Positions 22,873 through 33,154 of a DNA stretch of 64,000 nucleotides are shown in pieces (position 1 is the first letter of the stretch; each line of letters starts with the position of its first letter). The translations under genes were made by a program, and so were the position numbers. The stretch lies in NCBI GenBank assembly GCA_950022655.1, contig OX465592.1, positions 5,043,544-5,107,543 of the forward strand, in the 5' to 3' direction. Below the pieces are notes generated by a model that had not been told where the DNA came from, did no database searches, and saw only the letters and a list, made by a program, of their open reading frames with translations. Source of the DNA: Alentia gelatinosa. Lineage: Eukaryota > Annelida > Polychaeta > Phyllodocida > Polynoidae.

Positions 22873-23290
22873 CTTTTATTATCCACCTAATACAAAGTGT
22901 CCATAGAAAACACATAGGCAGCGTGTATGGACATACCCGGCGCATACAGATATATCCACCTAATACGAAGTGTCCATAGAAAACACATAGGCAGCGTGTA
23001 TGGACATACCCGGCGCATACGGATATGTTGTATGCTCCGGTGGCGCATACGGAAAAATAGTGCGTATGGAAAAATAGTGCATAACTAAAATGAACTGATA
23101 TCGACATGCCATTCGTCCAGAAAAGGTGGATGATAAATACAATAAAGACTGGTTTTAGATAAAAGCGGCTGTATGCTCCTCGGAGTTGACTCTACGCAAT
23201 ATCATCGCATACGCTCGGATATTACTACGCGTCAACTCCTCGGAGCATACGGCCGCTTGTATCTGAAACCAGTCAATATTGTGTATCTCT
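22873..23290 (+). mobile_element. Clan 2B element, copy 1
   Basis: Two 73-bp tail units (ACAAAGTGTCCATAGAAAAC, ACATACCCGGCGCATAC), then AAATAGTGCATAACTAAAAT, GTCCAGAAAAGGTGGATGAT, and a hairpin core 23145-23290 with arms GACTGGTTTTAGATAAAAGC and TGTATCTGAAACCAGTC and tip ATATTACTACGCGTCAACTC. The copy at 39755-40290 has the same order. Confidence 0.8.
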
Positions 23291-23399
23291 TCTACTTGGT
23301 CAGTCTGTCCCCACTTCTCTTTTTTTTTTATTCGTTTATTCATCCTGGATGTTCTGTTCTCAAAGACCTGTAAGAAAATTGGCTTATTGAGCAAGTGAC

Positions 23400-24040
23400 T
23401 GGCCTAGCGCCCTTCGGGCGCTCCCTGAGGCGAAATTAATATTCATGATTGGGAATAATTATACAGAGGATGGCCCCCATTGGTTCATACGATCACGTGG
23501 TCGTTTTCGAGGTTTCTCATTGGCTGTGCAGACAGACAAAGAGCGGCGGGAACGCCTCTGATCCAATGGTCACTGCTTTAGTTTATGGGAATGCGTAGGG
23601 TGTAACCTATGTGGCTCCCCCTGTTGGGCCATTCCGCTGCAGTGTCGCCCGTGCCCTCTGGTGTGTAGAGTGCGAACTTTCTGTATATTCCTATTTAGCT
23701 CCTTTTTTCTGGTTTTTTTTTTACTTGCTCAATAATGTCGACCATCTGGTCTCATCAGACAGTTGTAGCCCCTTGGGTCTTTGTTAATATTTCAGGATAA
23801 ATATTTGTCCTGAAAACCCGCTTTTCCGATTTTTAATCGGATTTCCCTTAATAAAACTTTGCCTCTGGATGGGATCCAGTCACATATGGTAGTCGCAAGG
23901 GTTATGGACGGTAGATGCATGTTTGGTATTTTTTCTGGTCTATTTCACACCTTGGTATCGCGGATACTTTAGCGTAAATAATGTGAAATGTCTTTCGTTT
24001 ACCAAAAAAAATATTCTTGATGTGGCATTCAGTGGTCAAA
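23400..24040 (-). mobile_element. Probable Penelope-like element 3' flank (pLTR-like)
   Basis: Downstream, on the minus strand, of the GIY-YIG relic at 24041-24336. Contains a hammerhead-like core (23731-23760), a GCGCCCTTCGGGCGC hairpin at 23409 and an AATAAAACTTTG stretch. Penelope-like elements are known to carry hammerhead motifs in their terminal repeats, which fits the position. The outer boundary is a guess. Confidence 0.4.
23731..23760 (-). ncRNA. Degenerate hammerhead-ribozyme-like core
   Basis: On the minus strand CTGATGA is followed by a 4-bp stem II (GACC-AGAT-GGTC) and then GACA where an active hammerhead needs GAAA. No complementary stem I was found, so it is probably a dead or chance copy. 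Its placement about 280 bp after the GIY-YIG stop supports the relic reading. Confidence 0.35.
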
Positions 24041-24336
24041 TTACCCATACTTGCTATCCATGGTGTTCAATCCATATGGTGCTTGGGTTTTAAGCAGATG
24101 TATCCAGTTATACTCGATTGTATCTCTGAGTATCCCTGCTTGTTTTCTGTTTTGGTGTCTGTGGATAAAGTCCAAGACATAGACACTCACATCCTCGACT
24201 CCATGGTGTCCCGGTCCGTTGAAATGTCGCTGATTTGTGATTTCTTTGAAATCGCTCTTAGGTGTTCAGAGATTCTTTCTTTGATTTTTCTTTTAGTCTG
24301 CCCCACATATTGCACCCGATCAATAGAAAAAATACC
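24041..24336 (-). pseudogene. GIY-YIG endonuclease relic of a Penelope-like retroelement
   Basis: Read on the minus strand, the region encodes VQYVGQTKRKIKERISEHLR, matching the (G/Q)YVGQT(K/S)R..KERI.EH signature of GIY-YIG domains attached to Penelope-type reverse transcriptases. After a frameshift at about 24180-24205 it encodes WIHLLKTQAPYGLN, matching their usual WI..L.T..P.GLN ending, then stops at 24041-24043. No reverse transcriptase domain lies upstream, so this is a 5'-truncated, frameshifted fragment. The family assignment is from motif recognition only. Confidence 0.7.
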
Positions 24337-24427
24337 AAACATTTATTCAATATTGCACGCTTATTCATCAAAGATGAACATAAACACTCAGACTTTATGA
24401 CGCACTTTTTTTCAAGGAAAGTTAACT

Positions 24428-24545
24428 GGGTGCAAGTGGGTTACAGAAAATTATCCATAGACTGAATGTAACCTAAACCTTTTATTGTTATTCATCTATA
24501 ATTGCATGCTCATTCATCAATGATGAAGATACTATTTGCTCTGAG
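24428..24545 (+). repeat. Interspersed repeat family M, copy 2
   Basis: GTGCAAGTGGGTTACAGAAA, ATTATCCATAGACTGAATG and TTCATCAATGATGAAGATAC; matches 15830-15960. An echo of its tail (GCTTATTCATCAAAGATGAA) occurs at about 24359. Confidence 0.6.
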
Positions 24546-24724
24546 TTCTCTATGAGCTCTGACCTAGACTATACAATGCGATTTTTCCTGAGTTACATGT
24601 TAGTATCGGTCAATGACCAAAATATATTACTAGTGTTTCTAGTCACAGGCCTTTCCAAAGGAGTACAATGCACTATCATATCCAATTCATAGCCTGTAAC
24701 GTCCTATTCAACATTAGCAAATCA

Positions 24725-24910
24725 GTCAGTGGTAGGGGTGAGATAAAATCTGAACCGCACTCGATCTGCAGCCGCTGAAAGTACGCCATTCGTTTTGATT
24801 GGCTACATAATCTCACACGGCCTTTGCCAAGTGAGATTACTCTGCAACCAATACTAATGGCATATTTCCAGTGGCTATGGATCTGGATGGGGTTCCTTCT
24901 GAATCTTTCA
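24725..24910 (+). mobile_element. Clan 1c hairpin core, copy 1
   Basis: GGGGTGAGATAAAATCTGAA at 24735, then a hairpin with arms around GCTGAAAGTACGCCATTCG and ATGGCATATTTCCAGTGGC, tip CACGGCCTTTGCCAAGTGAG. Closely matches 28546-28715. Confidence 0.65.
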
Positions 24911-24999
24911 CAGAAGTGTCCAGTTACTGTATCTAGATGCGAGGAGAGAGTATCGTACTGATGACATGTTTCAACTCAAACATCAAGTTCATGTATTTT

Positions 25000-25400
25000 A
25001 TCCTACCTAATAAAAAAAACTCCATAGGCTTAACATTGGCCGACTGTATTCGGCCGAGTATGCAGGAAAATAAAATTTATCGCTTTAGAGGGATACCTTT
25101 GTGAAATGAAGTCACGTGAAAAATGACCAATGAGCGAGCAAGGCGAGAGCGATATCGATAGTATGAACAAGCACACATTATGAAGTGTCACACAATTTTC
25201 ATTTTCTTAATATTGTGAAGTAATATAGATGGGGTAGGATAAATTCTAAACCAAACTCGAGTTAGTCGAGTCTTGTTTATCGCGGTCCAGCAAGGTCTGC
25301 TCCTCACTGCACTCGGCTTTGCCTCGCGCAGCAATACTCTACCTTGCCGTCGTACGATAAACAACAATTGATACATGCTCGATTGTCATTGACCTTCTAT
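25000..25400 (+). mobile_element. Clan 1a hairpin element, copy 1
   Basis: Tail TTTATCCTACCTAATAAA with CCATAGGCTTAACATTGG (25022), then GGGGTAGGATAAATTC (25231) and a core with AAACCAAACTCGAGTTAG, tip CACTCGGCTTTGCCTCGCG. Related to 27995-28370 and 50585-50910. Confidence 0.65.
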
Positions 25401-25529
25401 GATACGGTCTTTTTATCGGTGTGTATCGGTAGCGTTATCGTAGAAACTTGACCAACTGCCCCGATATGCGTTACGATATCTCTGCGATTTTGATTTGGTA
25501 TTGGGAAGTCAATATCTGCGTTTATCCCA

Positions 25530-25815
25530 ACCCTAATATAAAATCCCATAGGCTTAACATTGAGATTCCGTATGCCACGCTGACTGGCATACAGAGTTTT
25601 ATATGCCACTAGTGGCATACAGAATTATTGTCACCTAATATTCCAAAATCGAGGAGACAGGGTAGGATAAAATCAAAACCTGATTCGTTTTAATCTTGGC
25701 CACCGCATGCCACTCCTGGAGTTTTGACTCCGGACTTCACTCGGCTTCGCCTCATGAAGTCACTTTGCCAAACTCCAGTCGTGGCATACGGTAGCCAAGA
25801 TTAAAACTCATCCAG
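25530..25815 (-). mobile_element. Clan 1b hairpin element, copy 2
   Basis: Inverted match to 5688-5990. Tail CCCATAGGCTTAACATTGAG, GCCACTAGTGGCATACAG and GGGTAGGATAAAATC (25652), then a core with tip CACTCGGCTTCGCCTCATGA at about 25739. Confidence 0.75.
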
Positions 25816-26239
25816 TTTTACGATAGTATCGGTGTTTATTACGCACCAAATACGTAGTCTCCACAGGAAATACATGGAGCACCTGGAAACAGCTACCAGG
25901 AGATTCTGGCATGTCAGAATCTCCTACAGGAGATTCCGGGGAAAAAGTCCCATCCATGATAAAGTCAAATCATCAATTACTTCGAAACAAGTTTCATGGA
26001 TATTCATTCAATATAAATCATTTACAATTAGTCCTAGTTATCTCATTTACCATCAGATCTCACTGGCATAGAACGTTTTACATGCTAAAATCACAGGTTA
26101 ATGGGGAACTATATTATTAGTGTAAGTCGACACCGAATTATTGCCACGCTTGACAGTGCTGTGTTGTCAGGAACTAAATGGCTTACAGTAACTTTTTAAT
26201 TGCCATAAATTTGTTTTCAATCTTGTAGGTTGGTAATAA

Positions 26240-26365
26240 ATACAATAAATACAGTTGACGATGTAATATCCTCGCTAATCGCTCGGATATTACTACGCGT
26301 CAACTACTCGGAGATTACGGCCACTCGTACACAAAACCAGTCATTATTGTGTATTTATCGGGAGC
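26240..26365 (+). mobile_element. Clan 2 hairpin core
   Basis: AATAAATACAGTTGACGATG, tip ATATTACTACGCGTCAACTA, then GGAGATTACGGCCACTCGTA and AAACCAGTCATTATTGTG. No tail module. Confidence 0.65.
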
Positions 26366-26398
26366 CCTTACTGAAACTAGACTCACACTGAACCTCAC

Positions 26399-26632
26399 AA
26401 GCTCGGTGATCAAGTGGTAGGGGTGTTTGCCTCGAGCATGGGAGGTTGTGGGTTCAAACCCCGGTCGGATCATACCAAAGACTTATACAAAAATGGTACC
26501 CACTGCCCATTCGGCTTAACACCTGCGATTAGAATGAGGAGTAGGGGTCTAGGGCCCAAGTGGAAGAACAGCCGTATAGCCGAATTCAGTGATTGTGTAA
26601 CACAATATCCCCATAAAAATTGCATAAAAAAA
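26399..26632 (+). mobile_element. tRNA-derived SINE, type 2
   Basis: A-box TGATCAAGTGG (26407-26417) and perfect B-box GGTTCAAACCCC (26451-26462), 33 bp apart. The body runs to a tail motif TGGAAGAACAGCCGTATAGC at 26561 and an A-rich end (GCATAAAAAAAG). The head does not fold as a clean modern tRNA, so it is not called as a tRNA gene. Confidence 0.8.
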
Positions 26633-26925
26633 GTTTACTCTCATCGTCTAATCATCAAACCCTCTACGTGAAGTGAGAGATATTTTACGTGGAGTTATTT
26701 CTCCTTCCTTTCTACTTCTCCGTCCCGAGTTACAGCATCTTAAGGTGGACGGATAGAATGACAGACCTTTGAGTCTTATTTGAGGAGCCTCGTTTTGAAA
26801 GGTCGCGCGTCAGTTTCAGGAGGACGAGAAAAGGGCGCCAAAAGTTTAGCAGACGACTTTCAAGATGTATCTACGTCACCATGACGTCAGCGAAATGCTG
26901 ATGTATTTATGTCTTCAATTATTAC
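26633..26925. other. Unassigned stretch
   Basis: No repeat or exon is identified. A GGCGCC and a TGACGTCA-like element (ATGACGTCAGC at about 26881) are present. Confidence 0.3.
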
Positions 26926-26929
26926 TAAG

Positions 26930-27270
26930 AGGTTGTATGCCTACGTAGTTACTATAATACACGAACCTTAGAGAATGTATTTCGAAGTCAAACTTGAGTG
27001 GTTTACAGAGCCGGCTGTTCTCAAAACCATCGTTTGTTGTATTTGATAACCATCTTCTCGTATTAATTTAACCAAGGAATTGCCATATTTTAGGGTATAT
27101 GATGAGGAACCGCCCTTTTAGTCTCTTGTACAAAGAGACTATTTTCCCGTAACCAATGACTTTGAGGCCATAATCTATGGACATCATTGAAACATTTGGC
27201 CGTAGTTTACTGTGGCCCGACTCATGTTCAATGGAGATTTTGTAACTGATGGATAATGGAACACGGACCT
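26930..27270 (-). mobile_element. Clan 2A element, diverged copy 3
   Basis: GTGGTTTACAGAGCCGGCTG, CGTTTGTTGTATTTGATAAC, AGAGACTATTTTCCCGTA and ATGGAGATTTTGTAACTGAT align in order with 3690-4045. Confidence 0.55.
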
Positions 27271-27449
27271 CATCAAGATGTAATGAACAGATGGTAAATA
27301 CTAGTCCGCATTACCTGAACGAATACGTGTGCATTCCCTACAGCACTATGTTTTACCTCGCACGGGTTGCACCTGTGAAGTATCGGTATTCAGCCGCGCG
27401 TGCACGTGAGTCGGGAGAGAGAGGCCGCAGTAACCCTAAAAACAGTGAT

Positions 27450-27995
27450 GTGACACGTGACACATCACGTGATCTGTCCTAAAAACAGCCAGTCCGCCAT
27501 GTTACACGTGACACATCACGTGATCTGTCCTAAAAACAGCCAGTCCGCCATGTTACATGTGACACATCACGTGTTCTGTCGTAAAAACAGTCAGCCGCCG
27601 TGTGACGCGTGTCACATCACGTGATCTGTCATAAAAACAGCCAGTCCGCCATGTTACAAGTGACACATCACGTGATATGTCCCTGGTCATAAAAACAGTC
27701 CGCCCGCCATGTTACACGTGACACGTCACGTGATCTGTCATAAAAATAGCCAGCCTTCCATGTTACACGTGACACATCACGTGTTCTGTTGTAAAAACAG
27801 TCAGCCGCCGTGTGACGCGTGACACATCACGTGATCTGTCATAAAAACAGTCAGCCATGTTACACGTGACACATCACGTGATCTGTCATAAAGAAAAACC
27901 AGCCAGCCCGCCATGTTACACCTGACACATCACGGGATCAGTCCTAAAAACAGCCAGCCATGTTTCACGTGACATGTCACGTGATCCGTCATAAT
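27450..27995. repeat. 51-bp array rich in CACGTG boxes
   Basis: About ten units: CACGTGACACATCACGTGAT, then CTGTC(C/A)TAAAAACAGCCAGT, CCGCCATGTTA. Each unit holds two E-box palindromes, spaced 14 bp start to start. The first three starts are 27454, 27505 and 27556; the third has CATGTG. Confidence 0.92.
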
Positions 27996-28370
27996 TAGTA
28001 GAAACCGAACGAGAGTTAGCCTTGTCAATGTTTATGCCACGACGGGCAGGTTGTGTATTACTACACGAGGCATTAGCCGAGTGTAGTGAGGAGCAGACCT
28101 GACCAGAGTGGCATAGACACTGACAAGTCTAACTCGAGTTCGGTTTCGTATTTATCCTACCCCATCTATGCTTTTGTATTACTAAAAGATAAATATTGAC
28201 TCAACGACCAACAGAACTTTTTTCATAGTAGCTGACATCCTGCTCTCTGATTGGTCAATATTGTTATTACTCTAGTGGCATAAAAAACACTTTATGTCAC
28301 GGCCTGCCACATAAAATTTCCATATGTTAAGTCTATGGCCGTTTTTTATTAGGGGTAGGATAAAAACCCG
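27996..28370 (+). mobile_element. Clan 1a hairpin element, copy 2
   Basis: Core arms GAAACCGAACGAGAGTTAGC and CTAACTCGAGTTCGGTTTC, tip CACGAGGCATTAGCCGAGTG. Then TTTATCCTACCCC (about 28147), ATGTTAAGTCTATGG (28323) and AGGGGTAGGATAAA (28349): the full core-tail order with inverted tail borders. Confidence 0.8.
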
Positions 28371-28435
28371 GATCAGAACACCGACAGAAAGGAAAACGAT
28401 AATATCTGCAAAGTCTACACACAAAGAGTTACTCG

Positions 28436-28715
28436 CTCATGGTATTTCACCCCATAGGTTTGATATTGGGAACTCATACTCAACGCCCATGGAGTATTGT
28501 AGAATAAATCGGAGAAGGACGTCTCGAATATCTGCCAATTAGTCAGTGATAGGGGTGAGATAAAATCTGAACCCCACTCTATGGTCACTGAAAATACACC
28601 ATTCATTTTGGCGTGCATCGTAATCTTACTAGGCTTTGCCCCGTATGATTAGCTCACAACCAAACTCATGACATATTTTCAGTGTTTACGGATGTGAATG
28701 CTGTTCCTTCTCATT
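28436..28715 (+). mobile_element. Clan 1c hairpin element, copy 2
   Basis: Tail box TTTCACCCCATAGGTTTGAT then ATTGGGAACTCATACTC; border AGGGGTGAGATAAAATC (28551); core with tip TAGGCTTTGCCCCGTATGA. Matches 24725-24910. Confidence 0.7.
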
Positions 28716-28944
28716 CGTTCCCCGTACGGTCGGCACAGTAGACGGCCGACACAAGTCAATATTCTCCACCAGAACCACTGTCACTGGTGTCCTATGTTTA
28801 TATATATTCACAGACACTTGCTCCAGGGCGCCACGCCTGGCTCGTATTTCAATGAATATAAACACTGCACCTTCATGTTTTTGTCTGTCAGTGTATGAAG
28901 AATGAGAGGGGTTTTTGTGGGCAGCACATAATGTGAACTGATGT

Positions 28945-29245
28945 GTTTATCTCAACCCTGGTATTTTTTCCCCGTAGGTTTAGCATTGGGAACTCATTCA
29001 CTATGCCCCTACGAGTATTGTAGTCTGTTCTCTATGCTCTATATCCTGTGTTTCGTCCATTTTTTAGTGTACAGGGGTGAGATAAATACAGAAAGCAATT
29101 CGTTTTGGTCAAAGAAGTCAATCTTCAACTCGTTTGAATGTTATGAGATATTCTCTCGGCTGTCGCCTTATTCATATCACTCCGCATCGAACTCGTGGAG
29201 AATGACGACTTTGACAAAAGCTTGTTGGTTTCTTCTTTAGTCTGT
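28945..29245 (+). mobile_element. Clan 1e hairpin element, copy 2
   Basis: Tail ATCTCAACCCTGG, CCGTAGGTTTAGCATTGGG, ACGAGTATTGTAGTCTGTTC, then AGGGGTGAGATAAATACAG (29073). Core arms CGTTTTGGTCAAAGAAGTC and GACTTTGACAAAAGCTTG, tip TCTCGGCTGTCGCCTTATTC. Confidence 0.75.
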
Positions 29246-29319
29246 GTATGGAGAATGAGCGTTGTGTGAAGTTTTGTGGGCGGACAGAGTGTGAACCGCT
29301 GTGTCTGCGTATGGAGAAT

Positions 29320-29580
29320 GAGCAGTCTGTGTTTGAAGAATGAGCGGGAGTTTTGTGGCAGTCTGTGTTTTAGAAATGAGCGGCAGTTTTGTGGCAGTCT
29401 GTGTTTGAAGAATGAGCGGGAGTTTTGTGGCAGTCTGTGTTTGAAGAATGAGCGGGAGTTTTGTGGCAGTCTGTGTTTGAAGAATGAGCGGGAGTTTTGT
29501 GGCAGTCTGTGTTTGAAGAATGAGCGGGAGTTTTGTGGCAGTCTGTGTTTGAAGAATGAGCGGGAGTTTTGTGGCAGGAC
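29320..29580. repeat. 36-bp tandem array
   Basis: Seven copies of GTGTTTGAAGAATGAGCGGG then AGTTTTGTGGCAGTCT. The period is 12 codons, so both strands give open frames; not a gene. Confidence 0.95.
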
Positions 29581-29751
29581 ACTATGTGAACTGCTGTTTC
29601 TCTTCTGACTTCGATCTCTTCTTGTTCATATGTATCAGTTTGAGTGGGTTCTCGACACTTTGTGAACGTTTTATACGTGTAGACTTAGCTCTAACATGCT
29701 GCGTGTACAAACATAATATAAAATGTTCTATTTAATAACAGGTCATCTTCC

Positions 29752-29870
29752 TCTTTCTACGGGAAAAGTCCTATCAACAGAGGAATGAATCTATGAAATG
29801 CCCTCGAATGTAACTCACAGAATTGCTGTATTGAATCATTCAAAAAACAAGTTAATGATAATTTATATAC
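29752..29870 (+). pseudogene. LINE reverse transcriptase C-terminal relic
   Basis: Frame FYGKSPINRGMNL*NALE, then ESFKKQVNDNLY resembles the usual RSF..A...LWN.LP ... FK..LD ending of non-LTR retrotransposon polymerases. The stop is TGA at 29794-29796, where the related sequence at 59611 has TGG (Trp). Short and degraded. Confidence 0.45.
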
Positions 29871-29917
29871 CGAACGTAAAAAGCCCATGAATGAAGGAAT
29901 AACTGAAAGGGAATATA

Positions 29918-30060
29918 GAAAGACATGGTTAGTGTTGCCAAATGGAATCTGTTCAGAGATATTTTGGTCAGAAATATTCACCGAAGTCGAAGACTGAGGT
30001 GAATATTTCTGACCAAAATATCGAGGAACAGATGGAATTCGGCCACACTCACTATGTCTT
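29918..30060. mobile_element. Palindromic element with 25-bp perfect inner stem
   Basis: GATATTTTGGTCAGAAATAT then TCACC is mirrored perfectly after a 16-base spacer (about 29958-30024). Outer arms GGAATCTGTTC/GAACAGATGGAATTC extend it to about 65 bp per side. Confidence 0.75.
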
Positions 30061-30151
30061 TTTATTATTATATACCGATATTCAATTTAAATGCCATTTT
30101 TGTACTTACATTATCAACCTATTTCAACCTCCGAAATAAGTCACGTGGTAT

Positions 30152-30180
30152 GGTGTGGCGTAAAAATATTTTACGCCACA
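30152..30180. other. Short perfect hairpin
   Basis: GTGGCGTAAAAATATTTTACGCCAC; too short to class. Directly precedes a 120-bp non-repetitive spacer. Confidence 0.6.
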
Positions 30181-30302
30181 GTGCGGCCGAACGGAATCTT
30201 TTCTGCTACCGGGTAAAAGTGAGACATTCGTGCACCGGTATATAATAATGTCCTTTTCCGACTTATATCCCTGTCTCCGTCATTATATCGCTGGTTTTGT
30301 CT

Positions 30303-30808
30303 GACTGTGAGAGAGCACACTATGAGAGAGCACACTGTGAGACAGCACGCTGTGAGAGAGCACACTGTGAGAGAGCACGCTGTGAGAGAGCACACTGTGA
30401 GACAGCACGCTGTGAGAGGGCACGCTGTGAGACAGCACACTGTGAGAGAGCACGCTGTGAGACAGCACTGTGAGAGAGCACTGTGAGAGAGCACGCTGTG
30501 AGAGAGCACGCTGTGAGACAGCACGCTGTGAGAGAGCACGCTGTGAGACAGCACACTGTGAGAGAGCACGCTGTGAGACAGCACTGTGAGAGAGCACGCT
30601 GTGAGACAGCACGCTGTGAGACAGCACGCTGTGAGACAGCACGCTGTGAGACAGCACGCTGTGAGACAGCACGCTGTGAGACAGCACGCTGTGAGAGAGC
30701 ACTGTGAGACAGCACACTGTGAGAGAGCACGCTGTGAGAGAGCACGCTGTGAGACAGCACGCTGTGAGAGAGCACGCTGTGAGACAGCACACTGTGAGAG
30801 AGCACACT
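30303..30808. repeat. 15-bp tandem array
   Basis: About 33 copies of GTGAGA(G/C)AGCAC(G/A)CT with a few shortened units. The five-codon period opens frames on both strands (Leu-Ser-His-Ser-Val and similar); not coding. Confidence 0.97.
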
Positions 30809-30809
30809 T

Positions 30810-31380
30810 TTCCCTCCCCTGTTCTGTGCTCAGCTGGCTTTGATCAAGGTTTAGTTAAGCAGAGTTCGCTCTCAATGATTAGTGCCGTTCTTCTACCATC
30901 ATCGTTTCTGGAAAACACGCGGAAACCCCTGGAGAAGTGAAGTTTACGGTGCCCTTCCTGAAGCAGCCTTTTTACCTCCATCTTGACGGGCATGTTTTAC
31001 AGTTCCTTTGGGTGTGATCAGAACAAAGGCCTTTTCAAATCAAACAAAACACATCTTTTCGAAAAAGATTCTCTTCTTAACCTCCTTTAGAGTGCCATTT
31101 GAATACTTTTATTTGTGAGTTTTCTTTGCCATCTCCTCGCGATGGGCTCTTTTATCTTGACGACTATAAGATAAATGATTTATTTCAACGAGCACATCTT
31201 ACAGAATATGTGTGAGTGACTAGACGGCTATCACGACGAACAAGCAAACGAATGTCCGTAAAAAAATCACTAATTCACCAAGAGAACTTGAGATATTAAC
31301 ATCGTACAAAAAGAATCCAACACTGAACATCTTCTGCAACACTAAGAACATCTTTATTTTCAACCAGCGTAAATACTTTA
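30810..31380. other. No recognisable feature
   Basis: Non-repetitive, AT-moderate. No exon with splice context is seen. Confidence 0.4.
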
Positions 31381-31382
31381 TT

Positions 31383-31575
31383 TCACTTGACTATGACCAA
31401 CAAATGTATAAATTCCCCCTTTCACTATACTACTTATGACCGACAATTCTATAAATTCCCCCTTTCACTATACTACTTATGCCCGACACTAGTCAAATTC
31501 CCCTTTCCACTACACTACTTATGGCTGACACTAGTCAAATTCCCCTTTCACTATACTACTTATGGCCAACACTCA
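31383..31575. repeat. Tandem array, about 50 bp
   Basis: Four copies of CCCCTTTCACTATACTACTT then ATG(A/G)C(C/T)GACA. Confidence 0.85.
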
Positions 31576-31704
31576 ATATTGTGTATATACTTTTATTTCG
31601 CGGGTTTCTTTCCCTTTTTCCTCATATGTTTAGAGCGCTTATAGGTAGCGCATTTGAGGTGTTTTACCGGTTGTGTTGTCATCACTGTTGTCATCACTGT
31701 CCAA

Positions 31705-31930
31705 ATGAAATATGGGACGGGTAACGCCCAGCTATAAGCGACTTTGAACTTTCGCTGGTTCCCCGCTCAATTGCAGTGGCAAGGATAGCCAGAACAACCT
31801 CTCTCCAACTCTCCCAGCAGGATCTCTGCTAGGAGAGTGCCAGTCTCCCTCACGAGGTTCCCCAAATACCTTATTTTTTCTTGTTTATGATAAAGGATGA
31901 TAATAAATGAAGTAATGGCGATGGTCTGTT
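31705..31930 (+). repeat. Interspersed repeat family J, copy 3
   Basis: GGGACGGGTAACGCCCAGCT, GGTTCCCCGCTCAATTGCAG, AGAACAACCTCTCTCCAACT and TTGTTTATGATAAAGGATG. It has an internal inverted pair, CTCCCAGCAGGATCTCTGCT and AGGAGAG. Confidence 0.65.
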
Positions 31931-32004
31931 CCCATTCAGACCCGTTTAGTTCTGCCACCGACAAATCACTAGCAGCTCCTACCAACTCCTTCAGCAGGAA
32001 ACTC

Positions 32005-32455
32005 CCTCAGCGGGGAGTGGCTTCTAGCGGAACTCTCTCAGCGGGGAGTGGCTTCTAGCAGAACTCCCTCAGCAGGGAGTGGCTTCTAACAGATCTCCCT
32101 CAGCATGGAGTGGCTTCTATCGGAACTCCCTCAGCGGGGAGTGGCTTCTAGCAGAACCCCCTCAGCGGGGAGTGGCTTCTATCGGAACTCCCTCAGCGGG
32201 GAATGGCTTCTAGCGGAACTCCCTCAGCGGGGAGTGGCTTCTAACAGAACCCCCTCAGCGGGGAGTGGCTTCTAACAGAACCCCCTCAGCGGGGAGTGGC
32301 TTCTAACAGAACCCCCTCAGCGGGGAGTGGCTTCTATCGGAACTCCCTCAGCGGGGAGTGGCTTCTAACAGAACCCCCTCAGCGGGGAGTGGCTTCTAAC
32401 AGAACCCCCTCAGCAGGGAGTGGCTTCTATCGGAACTCCCTCAGCAGGGAGTGGC
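32005..32455. repeat. 31-bp tandem array
   Basis: About 15 units of CAGCGGGGAGTGGCTTCTA then (A/G)C(A/G)GAAC(C/T)CCCT. It begins right after a repeat-J copy whose AGCAGGAACTCCC text resembles the unit. Confidence 0.95.
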
Positions 32456-32699
32456 GTCATGCTGTCTGCTCCCACTGAGACCCGTTTAGTTCCGTCACTG
32501 ACAAATCACCAGCCACTTCTAGCAGAGCTCGCTCTTAGTCCCAATTAGTCAGCCTGAGGAATCACCACTCGAGGAATAAGGAGATGATTTAATGAGGGAA
32601 AAACGTAATTCATCTAGGATTGAAAAGATAGGAAGAGCCTGGCCATGGCGGCAGTGATCTGAGGGGGAGTCCAAAGGCAGAAGATGTGACACTCGTGTT

Positions 32700-32830
32700 T
32701 ACATATACAATAATGACTGGTTATGTGTACGAGTGGCCGTAATCGTAGTTGACGCTAGATTACGCCGTCAACTACGAGGAGATTACGGTCACTCCTATAC
32801 AAAACCAGTCGTTATTGTACCTATTATTAT
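32700..32830. mobile_element. Clan 2 hairpin core
   Basis: CAATAATGACTGGTTATGTG pairs with TACAAAACCAGTCGTTATTG; inner GGCCGTAATCGTAGTTGACG pairs with CGTCAACTACGAGGAGATTA. Confidence 0.75.
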
Positions 32831-32954
32831 ATACCTGTGTGCGAATTTCTATGAAATACTGCCCGCTGCTAGGGGTGCAGTAATAATAATGTTCGTGCCC
32901 GCTGTGAGAGTGACTTAATAAGTCATCAAAATGTCGTTTTTTCATCAATTTAAG

Positions 32955-33105
32955 GTATATAATAATAAGCAAACGTCCTCACTGTGGACGAAACGCTTCT
33001 CGTTCTCGCCTATGGCGTCAGGCGGTATGAAATCGAAGACTGACCTCGACCATGAACTGTTTCGTCCATAGTAAGGACGTTTCCTAATATTACCCACTTA
33101 CAAGA
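32955..33105. mobile_element. Solo palindrome
   Basis: TAATAATAAGCAAACGTCCT and AGGACGTTTCCTAATATTA form the outer arms; GTGGACGAAACG pairs with CTGTTTCGTCCAT. The tip is TTCTCGCCTATGGCGTCAGG. Confidence 0.6.
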
Positions 33106-33154
33106 TTAATAACTCCGATTATCGGCCAAAAGTTAGCAGGTGGATACATGCCTT

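Noticed and set aside
26401..26475. Functional tRNA gene
   Set aside because: Good A and B boxes, but the acceptor and anticodon stems do not fold cleanly and a SINE body with an A-rich tail follows.
30171..30940. Open frames with Leu-Ser-His-Ser-Val and Arg-Glu-His-Ala-Val repeats on both strands
   Set aside because: 15-bp array, five-codon period on both strands.
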